59,654 nt of DNA, from assembly GCF_947489715.1 (NCBI RefSeq), contig NZ_CANLER010000016.1, positions 1 through 59,654 of the forward strand. The letters run 5' to 3'. This DNA is from an uncultured Roseovarius sp. Its GTDB lineage: Bacteria > Pseudomonadota > Alphaproteobacteria > Rhodobacterales > Rhodobacteraceae. Below, piece after piece: positions 54,620 to 59,654 of this stretch (the stretch's first letter is position 1; every line of letters starts with the position of its first letter). Both the position numbers and the translations under genes were made by a program. The notes below the pieces were generated by a model. It was not told where the DNA came from. It saw nothing but the letters and a program-made list of their open reading frames with translations, and made no database searches.

Positions 54620-56593
54620 TCAAAACACAAACGTCTCGCGGTGACGTCTTGCTTCCTCAATGCCCAAATTGTTGAGCGCCGCTTCCGTACTGATCATCAT
54701 AGCTTCAGGACCGCACATGTACACATCTCGCATTTCAATATGCGCTACCGATTGAATGTCGTCGCTCTGCATGCGTCGTTCCTCAAACTTCAACGGCTGA
54801 TCGGTGAACGTTGCGTACAAATCATCGCGTGCGGATTTCGCAGCCAATGGGTTTTCGCCTGCGCTTTGAAACGTGACGATATGTAGTGTCACCTGATCCG
54901 AAACAGAGCTGTTTTGCTCCGCAAAATGCTGCAGAACTGCGATGTCATCGTCCCGACCGGAATACAGAAGCACGATATCGGTGGACAGGTCCTGCGGGTA
55001 AGCCTTTGCCACTTGTTTGATGCCGTCCCACATCGCCATGAACGGGGTGATGCCAACGCCGCCCGCGATCCAAAGCATCTTTTCTTGGAGCTTTGGGCGG
55101 CTGCTCTCAGCCATTTCGGAAAAACAGGAGAAACCCGCTCCGGTGCCCTTGAATTGAGCAGGAAGTTTGTGCGTGATCAGCTTTTCCGCGTTGGTGTGCA
55201 GGACGTTGGACATCAGACCGCCTGGCTTGCGTTTGACCGTAACACTGACCCGGTTTGTCGTGCGAAAGGCGTTGTTTTCTTCGTCATACTTCGCCCCGCC
55301 GGAAAGCGTCCATGTGCGGACGTAGTCCTCGTTCACAAGCTGAGGGTTTGTCTCGTTCATGTGGCTATATCCGGCATCCACGAGGTCGGAGAAGTCAAAG
55401 ACGCCAAACCCACCGGGCAACGGGGCTTTGATTGGCGCAGACAGCGCGAATTCGAAAGTGCTGATCGTGCTGGACAGGGGCTTTGTTGCGACGAGCGTGG
55501 CTGCCAGTGGGGTTGCAGCTTCATGCGTCTCGATCGCATGCCCCATCTGTTCCAGCTCCGCGCGCAAATATTTGATCGGCGGATTGTAGGGGGAGAGCTG
55601 CTCTTGTGATGCCAGCTTGAGGTTCAGGCCTCCGCGCACGAATACCGCGCCCGTCACTTTGATACGTGTCAGCAGGCTCGCGCGCGGCATCAACGCATCA
55701 GCGTCATCCCCGAGCAGATTTTCAGCATCCCCCGTGATGTAGAGAATCTCGCCCGTTGCAAAGTCTGGAAAGACCAGCCCAACCTGCGGGTCCGTCTCTA
55801 TATTGCCCAGCGACTGGTAGAAACGATTGCCTGAATGATCAGGCAGGACCAGATAGGTCGTGACGTGACTGCCCTCGTTTTCTTCGTAGAGCCGGGTAAA
55901 GCCGGGCGCGCCGCCGCGATGGTTGACGCCCATATCGGTCCGAGCGCCTGCAGTGGTGCCATCGCTTGTATGTTTTGTCGCCAGAAACACAGTGCTTGCA
56001 CGGGCCACGACGGATTTTGCCTCATCCGGCAGCGCAGATGAATGTACGTCGAAGCCTTCATGGATAAGTTCAGAGCTGCGTCGCGTGTGCTCCAACGAGC
56101 GAACCGTAATGTACTTGGGACAGTTCCCCAGGTGCTGATCAGACAAGAGCTGTAACCTGATCTTTTCCGCGCCCTCGACATCTGCGGAACGTATGGAACC
56201 CGCAATTTTGTTGCGCCGGCGGTTACTGAAATCAACTCCAACCCCGGCAAAGAGTCGCGCCTCAAGGTCCGATGCGGGATCCTGGCTCACAGCACGCAAA
56301 AAGGGGTCATGCGGATTGGTTTCTGCCACCACATTTGTGGTGTTCCGGTCTGCAACCTGAATACCGACGGATGGGTCGTTATCTGACTGTGTAACAAGAA
56401 GGCTGACCCAGGGGCGGCCCTGATGGTCAAGCGTTGCGAGCGGCAAATAGGACAGCCCCGCAAAAAAATCCGCATACTGCCGCGGCATATCACTGTCTAT
56501 GTAGTGCGGAATCGCGTCGCTCAGCTCCTTCGGTGTGTGACGCCGCTCTTGCAGCATCAACTCACCTCTGTGCGATTTGTGTATCGGTGCCAT
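54620..56593 (-). CDS. PNPOx-like flavoprotein fused to ferredoxin-reductase-type domain
   Basis: 657 aa. Residues about 30-340 form a pyridoxamine-phosphate-oxidase-like FMN fold (FFAGLSYLPLATLDHQGRPW near the start, FPDFATGEILYITGDAE later). Residues about 365-657 form an FAD/NAD(P) reductase: FAD-contact RTWTLSGG, VKRKPGGLMSNVLH, nucleotide site WIAGGVGITPFMAMW and VYMCGPEAMMIS. No C-terminal ferredoxin is present. AAAGGATCAAACG precedes ATG 56593. Last gene of the GST, DUF1348, oxidoreductase operon. The substrate is unknown; quinone, nitro- or xenobiotic reduction is possible. Confidence 0.85.
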   Translation of the reverse strand: MAPIHKSHRGELMLQERRHTPKELSDAIPHYIDSDMPRQYADFFAGLSYLPLATLDHQGRPWVSLLVTQSDNDPSVGIQVADRNTTNVVAETNPHDPFLRAVSQDPASDLEARLFAGVGVDFSNRRRNKIAGSIRSADVEGAEKIRLQLLSDQHLGNCPKYITVRSLEHTRRSSELIHEGFDVHSSALPDEAKSVVARASTVFLATKHTSDGTTAGARTDMGVNHRGGAPGFTRLYEENEGSHVTTYLVLPDHSGNRFYQSLGNIETDPQVGLVFPDFATGEILYITGDAENLLGDDADALMPRASLLTRIKVTGAVFVRGGLNLKLASQEQLSPYNPPIKYLRAELEQMGHAIETHEAATPLAATLVATKPLSSTISTFEFALSAPIKAPLPGGFGVFDFSDLVDAGYSHMNETNPQLVNEDYVRTWTLSGGAKYDEENNAFRTTNRVSVTVKRKPGGLMSNVLHTNAEKLITHKLPAQFKGTGAGFSCFSEMAESSRPKLQEKMLWIAGGVGITPFMAMWDGIKQVAKAYPQDLSTDIVLLYSGRDDDIAVLQHFAEQNSSVSDQVTLHIVTFQSAGENPLAAKSARDDLYATFTDQPLKFEERRMQSDDIQSVAHIEMRDVYMCGPEAMMISTEAALNNLGIEEARRHRETFVF

Positions 56594-56619
56594 CGTTTGA
56601 TCCTTTCACGTTCGCTACA

Positions 56620-57096
56620 TCAGAGCCCTAAATCACTCAAACCGGGATGATCATACGGGCGGCGTCCCAACGGCCAGCGGAACTTTCTATCCGCCTCTTT
56701 GATGGGGTGTTCATTGATGCTGGCAAATCGGCGTTCCATGTAGCCATCCTTGTCAAACTCCCAATTCTCGTTGCCATAGGCCCGGAACCAGTTTCCGCTG
56801 TCGTCGTGATACTCATAAGCGTAACGGACGGCGATACGGTTGCCGTCATAGGCCCACAGTTCTTTGATCAGGCGGTAGTTCAACTCCTTGACCCATTTAC
56901 GGGTCAGGAACGCCTCAATCTGATCGCGCCCTTCAGGAAACTCGGCCCGGTTGCGCCACTTGCTATCGGGCGTGTAGGCCAGTGCGACCTTTGCCGGATC
57001 TCGGCCGTTCCAGCCGTCTTCTGCAAGACGTACCTTTTGAATGGCGGTTTCTTTGGTAAACGGGGGCAAAGGATGCCGTTGCGCTTCGGTTGTCAT
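56620..57096 (-). CDS. DUF1348 (NTF2-like) protein
   Basis: 158 aa of normal family length. Begins MTTEAQRHPLPPFTKETAIQ and ends RRPYDHPGLSDLGL. About 70% identical by hand count to the C-terminal part of the protein at 7973-8641, so the two are paralogues. The reaction is unknown. It lies 12 bases downstream of the GST gene and 26 upstream of the oxidoreductase, in a clear operon. Confidence 0.85.
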   Translation of the reverse strand: MTTEAQRHPLPPFTKETAIQKVRLAEDGWNGRDPAKVALAYTPDSKWRNRAEFPEGRDQIEAFLTRKWVKELNYRLIKELWAYDGNRIAVRYAYEYHDDSGNWFRAYGNENWEFDKDGYMERRFASINEHPIKEADRKFRWPLGRRPYDHPGLSDLGL

Positions 57097-57108
57097 GGGT
57101 TTGTCCTT

Positions 57109-57732
57109 TCACTCAGCAACAAGGCCAACAGCCGTTGTCGGCATGGCTTCAAAACCCGGCAAGGCCTCAAACCGAGCGAGCCATGCACGAACATTCGGGT
57201 ATGGCTCGAGAGAGACATTCCCCTCCGGCGCGTGGGCCGTATAGGAGTAGCTGGCCACGTCAGCGATCGTGGGCCGCCCGCCGACAAGCCAGTCGTTGCC
57301 GATTAGCCCATGCTCAAGTTTTTGCATCGCTTTTTCAGCAGTCGCGGCGGCGAACTTTGGATCCAGCGACGCGCCAAAAACCGTGATCAACCGCGCCGCA
57401 CAAGACCCAAAAGCAATCTCACCTGCCGCCAAAGTGAGCCAACGCTGCACATTGGCTTCCCCAACCGCGTCGCTTGGAAACCAGTCAGGCGCATAGGTCC
57501 GCGCAAGATAGACAAGGATCGCGTTCGAGTCGGACACAACAACCTCTCCGTCCTCAAGGACTGGCACTTGCCCGTTGGGATTCATGGCCAGAAATTCAGG
57601 TGATTTATGCGCGCCAGCGGCCAGATCGACGGGAACCGCCTCATGTGCAATCCCGGCAAGCTTCGCAAAGACCAAGGCGCGATGTGCGTGTCCAGATTTT
57701 GCGAAATGGTGAATACGAACGGCGTTGGACAT
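57109..57732 (-). CDS. Glutathione S-transferase
   Basis: 207 aa. The N-terminal thioredoxin-like domain has the GSH-site segments MNPNGQVPVLEDGE (cis-Pro) and VVSDSNAILVYLA (the SNAIL/TRAIL motif). The C-terminal helical domain includes DWLVGGRPTIADVASYSYTA. It conjugates or isomerises electrophiles with glutathione. First gene of the minus-strand operon, divergent from the LysR gene at 57840, which is its likely regulator. Confidence 0.9.
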   Translation of the reverse strand: MSNAVRIHHFAKSGHAHRALVFAKLAGIAHEAVPVDLAAGAHKSPEFLAMNPNGQVPVLEDGEVVVSDSNAILVYLARTYAPDWFPSDAVGEANVQRWLTLAAGEIAFGSCAARLITVFGASLDPKFAAATAEKAMQKLEHGLIGNDWLVGGRPTIADVASYSYTAHAPEGNVSLEPYPNVRAWLARFEALPGFEAMPTTAVGLVAE

Positions 57733-57839
57733 GTGGATCTCCAGTTAGGTTTGAATGCTGAACAACCAATACCCATTGCACAATCTGATGATAATCACCT
57801 ATTAATGCCCAAGTTTAAGCCCTCAAAAGGCGCAATACG

Positions 57840-58742
57840 ATGGACAAGATCGACCGCATGCGGGCCTTTGCGCTGGTCGCAAATAACGCGTCTTTCACCG
57901 TTGCAGCGCAGCGCATGGGCCGGTCTGCGCGCCTGGTCAGCAAATACGTCGCTGATTTGGAAAACGCGCTTGGTGTGCAGTTGCTCAATCGCACAACCCG
58001 CAGCGTCTCGTTAACAGATACAGGCGCAACATACCTGACGTTGTGCGAGCCGCTTCTCGACGGGTTTGATGAGCTCGAAGACAGGGTCAGAAACGAGCAG
58101 GCCTCGCTGCGCGGTGTGATCCATATTTCTGCGCCAACGGGGTTTGGCGCATTGCGCTTGGTCCCTTCGCTCGCCAAGTTTGCAGAGAAACACCCCAATG
58201 TGGAACTTGATTTACAGTTCTCTGACCGCAGAGCGTCAATTGTTGAGGAAGGTCTCGACCTTGCTGTCAGGATTGGCCCCATGCGGGACAGCTCGCTCAA
58301 AGTTCGCCAATTGGGCCGCATGCCCTTAGTTGTCTGTGCCTCACCCGCCTATCTGGACCGCGCAGGGCACCCGAGCCATCCGCAGGCTCTGGCAAAGCAT
58401 GAGTGCATCCTCGATGGCAACATGACTGAGCCCACGGTGTGGAGGTTCAGCATCAGCGGCCAAGAAGAGGCCGTCCAGGTCAACGGGCGCTTCCGAATGA
58501 ACGCCCCCGCAGCATCAGCGCGCCTTGCAGTAGAAGGTGCGGCCATTGCGCGGTGCCCGGCCTACACCGTCGCAGATGCCTTCAACTCCGGTGACCTGGT
58601 CGAGCTTTTTCGCGAAAACCGGGTATCGCCATATGTCGTCGCTGCGCTGTTTCCGCAGAACAGGCACATTACAACTCGGGTGCGCGCGCTTCTGGATCAC
58701 CTAGCAGGCGACCCGGCTTTATGTCCTGATGGCAAGCGCTGA
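57840..58742 (+). CDS. LysR-family transcriptional regulator
   Basis: 300 aa. HTH at about residues 8-45 (FALVANNASFTVAAQRMGRS, then ARLVSKYVADLENALGVQLL), then NRTTRSVSLTDTGATYL and an effector domain with GVIHISAPTGFGALRLVP and LAVRIGPMRDSSLKVRQLG. It is divergent from the GST-DUF1348-oxidoreductase operon, with 107 bases between the two start codons. The inducer is probably an electrophile or quinone (inference). The ATG at 57840 has only a weak ribosome site. Confidence 0.88.
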   Translation: MDKIDRMRAFALVANNASFTVAAQRMGRSARLVSKYVADLENALGVQLLNRTTRSVSLTDTGATYLTLCEPLLDGFDELEDRVRNEQASLRGVIHISAPTGFGALRLVPSLAKFAEKHPNVELDLQFSDRRASIVEEGLDLAVRIGPMRDSSLKVRQLGRMPLVVCASPAYLDRAGHPSHPQALAKHECILDGNMTEPTVWRFSISGQEEAVQVNGRFRMNAPAASARLAVEGAAIARCPAYTVADAFNSGDLVELFRENRVSPYVVAALFPQNRHITTRVRALLDHLAGDPALCPDGKR

Positions 58743-58885
58743 CGGCCCATACCGGACATTCGTCGTGCCACGGTGTTTCTGCGACGCGGCGCGTCGAAGC
58801 GGATGGGGTGGATGGCTCCTGCTCCACCGGCGTCGCAATGCGCCATACTGCAGTTGTCTATCACTGCTAGGAAATGAGCCACCCA
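58743..58885. other. Repeat fragment and IS110 left flank
   Basis: Starts with GACGGCCCATACCGGACATTCG (repeat family also found near 136, 2824 and 5350), followed by DNA up to the transposase start that probably contains the IS left end. I cannot place the exact IS boundary. Confidence 0.35.
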
Positions 58886-59654
58886 ATGCAGGTTACAACA
58901 GTCGGCCTAGATCTGGCCAAGAACATCTTTCAGGTGCATGGGATCACAGCGGACGGTACCGTTGCTTTCAACAAGTCGCTCAGGCGTGCGCAGCTTTTGC
59001 CGTTCTTCGAGAAACTTGAACCCTGCCTCATCGGCATGGAGGCGTGTGGATCAGGCCACCATTGGGCGCGGCAATTCCAGAAGTTAGATCATGAAGTCCG
59101 GCTGATGCCGGCGATGTATGTGAAGGCCTATGTCAAACGCGGCAAGTCTGACGCCATTGATGCCGAAGCAATCTGTGAGGCTGTGACGCGCCCCACGATG
59201 CGGTTCGTGGCGATCAAGACTGAAGAACAATAGGGCGTTCTGTTCCTGCATCGCGCTCGTGACTTGGTCGTGCGGCAAAGGACCCAACTCAGCAACATGC
59301 TGCGTGGCCTGCTGGGGGAGTTTGGTATCGTGATTGCCCAAGGGATTGGAAGCGCCGTGAAGTTTGCTAAGGCGGTGCTGGATGGAGATCATCCAAGCAT
59401 TCCTGGGGTCGCGATCGAGGTTTTGACGAACCTGTGCAACCAGATGGTCGCCTTGCATCTGCGCATCCTCTGGTACGACAAACGCATCCTGCTTGAGGGT
59501 CGAAGAAATCCCCAGGTTATGCTGCTGAGAACCATTCCAGGAGTTGGCCCTGTGACCGCCTCAGCAATCGTCGCGATCGCTGGCGACGGGCATCAGTTCC
59601 GCAATGGACGAGAGTTTGCCGCCTGGCTAGGGCTGACGCCCATCAACCGATCAA
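58886..59654 (+). pseudogene. IS110-family transposase, amber-interrupted and cut by window end
   Basis: The frame begins MQVTTVGLDLAKNIFQVHGI, the N-terminal DEDD domain of IS110/IS1111 transposases, and reaches KSDAIDAEAICEAVTR. A TAG at 59231-59233, where relatives have Gln (EEQ|GVLFLHRARDL), stops it. The same frame then stays open to the window edge, including IPGVGPVTASAIVAIAGDG (Transposase_20) and EFAAWLGLTP. It is thus a nearly intact element disabled by a single stop. The in-frame ATG at 58874 is an alternative start. The 3' end is outside the window. Confidence 0.85.

Noticed and set aside
1..59654. CRISPR arrays, tRNA or rRNA genes
   Set aside because: No regularly spaced direct repeats and no tRNA- or rRNA-like sequence were noticed by eye; a covariance-model search would be decisive.

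Overview
The window reads as an accessory replicon (plasmid or chromid, or a plasmid-derived region) of an alphaproteobacterium, most likely of the Rhodobacteraceae/Roseobacter group. The basis is the gene families present: long ParB-like and DUF3768 proteins beside a VirD2-type relaxase and VirD4, many LysR regulators, and several Liv- and Pot-type ABC importers. I saw no rRNA, tRNA, replication initiator or CRISPR array.

Layout. 1-6.3 kb holds singletons: a DMT-type permease, a methyltransferase, a VOC protein, a SnoaL-like exported protein with a divergent LysR gene, a GNAT acetyltransferase and a LysR gene with a damaged 5' end. Short recurring non-coding elements lie between them. 6.3-10.8 kb is a probable TetR regulon: an AhpD-like protein, the TetR gene and a four-gene plus-strand group (DUF1348, Tat-exported isochorismatase-fold hydrolase, YHS protein, membrane protein). 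Three near-identical 16-bp palindromes sit in front of it. 11-12.9 kb is an NmrA-type oxidoreductase divergent from a LysR gene. 13.2-21.7 kb is the mobilisation and maintenance block: virD4, relaxase, mobC, a candidate oriT with an IncP/Ti-like nic sequence, a ParB-like protein, an unlisted 37-aa ORF with a perfect Shine-Dalgarno, a DUF3768 protein and a structured intergenic stretch.

21.75-48.14 kb is bounded by two direct copies of a 447-bp segment from the 3' end of a Pot-type permease gene. The left copy keeps the original downstream terminator and the right copy keeps the rest of the permease gene. This is the geometry expected if a circular molecule integrated by homologous recombination into the 47.7-53.1 kb operon. 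The enclosed island carries a Liv importer with a class II histone-deacetylase-like (acetylpolyamine amidohydrolase type) enzyme, a Pot importer, an aldehyde dehydrogenase, an enoyl-CoA hydratase, an acyl-CoA ligase, a class III aminotransferase and an agmatinase-family enzyme. It also has two LuxR-type regulators, a GGDEF-EAL protein with a small exported partner, and a voltage-gated-type K+ channel. Together this suggests uptake and breakdown of polyamines, acetylated polyamines or guanidino compounds (inference).

47.7-54.2 kb is a second Pot-type importer with RidA, an alpha/beta hydrolase, a Tat-exported binding protein and a divergent LysR gene. 54.2-58.7 kb holds an IS3-family remnant, then a GST / DUF1348 / PNPOx-ferredoxin-reductase operon with a divergent LysR gene. 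The window ends inside an IS110-family transposase gene broken by an amber codon.
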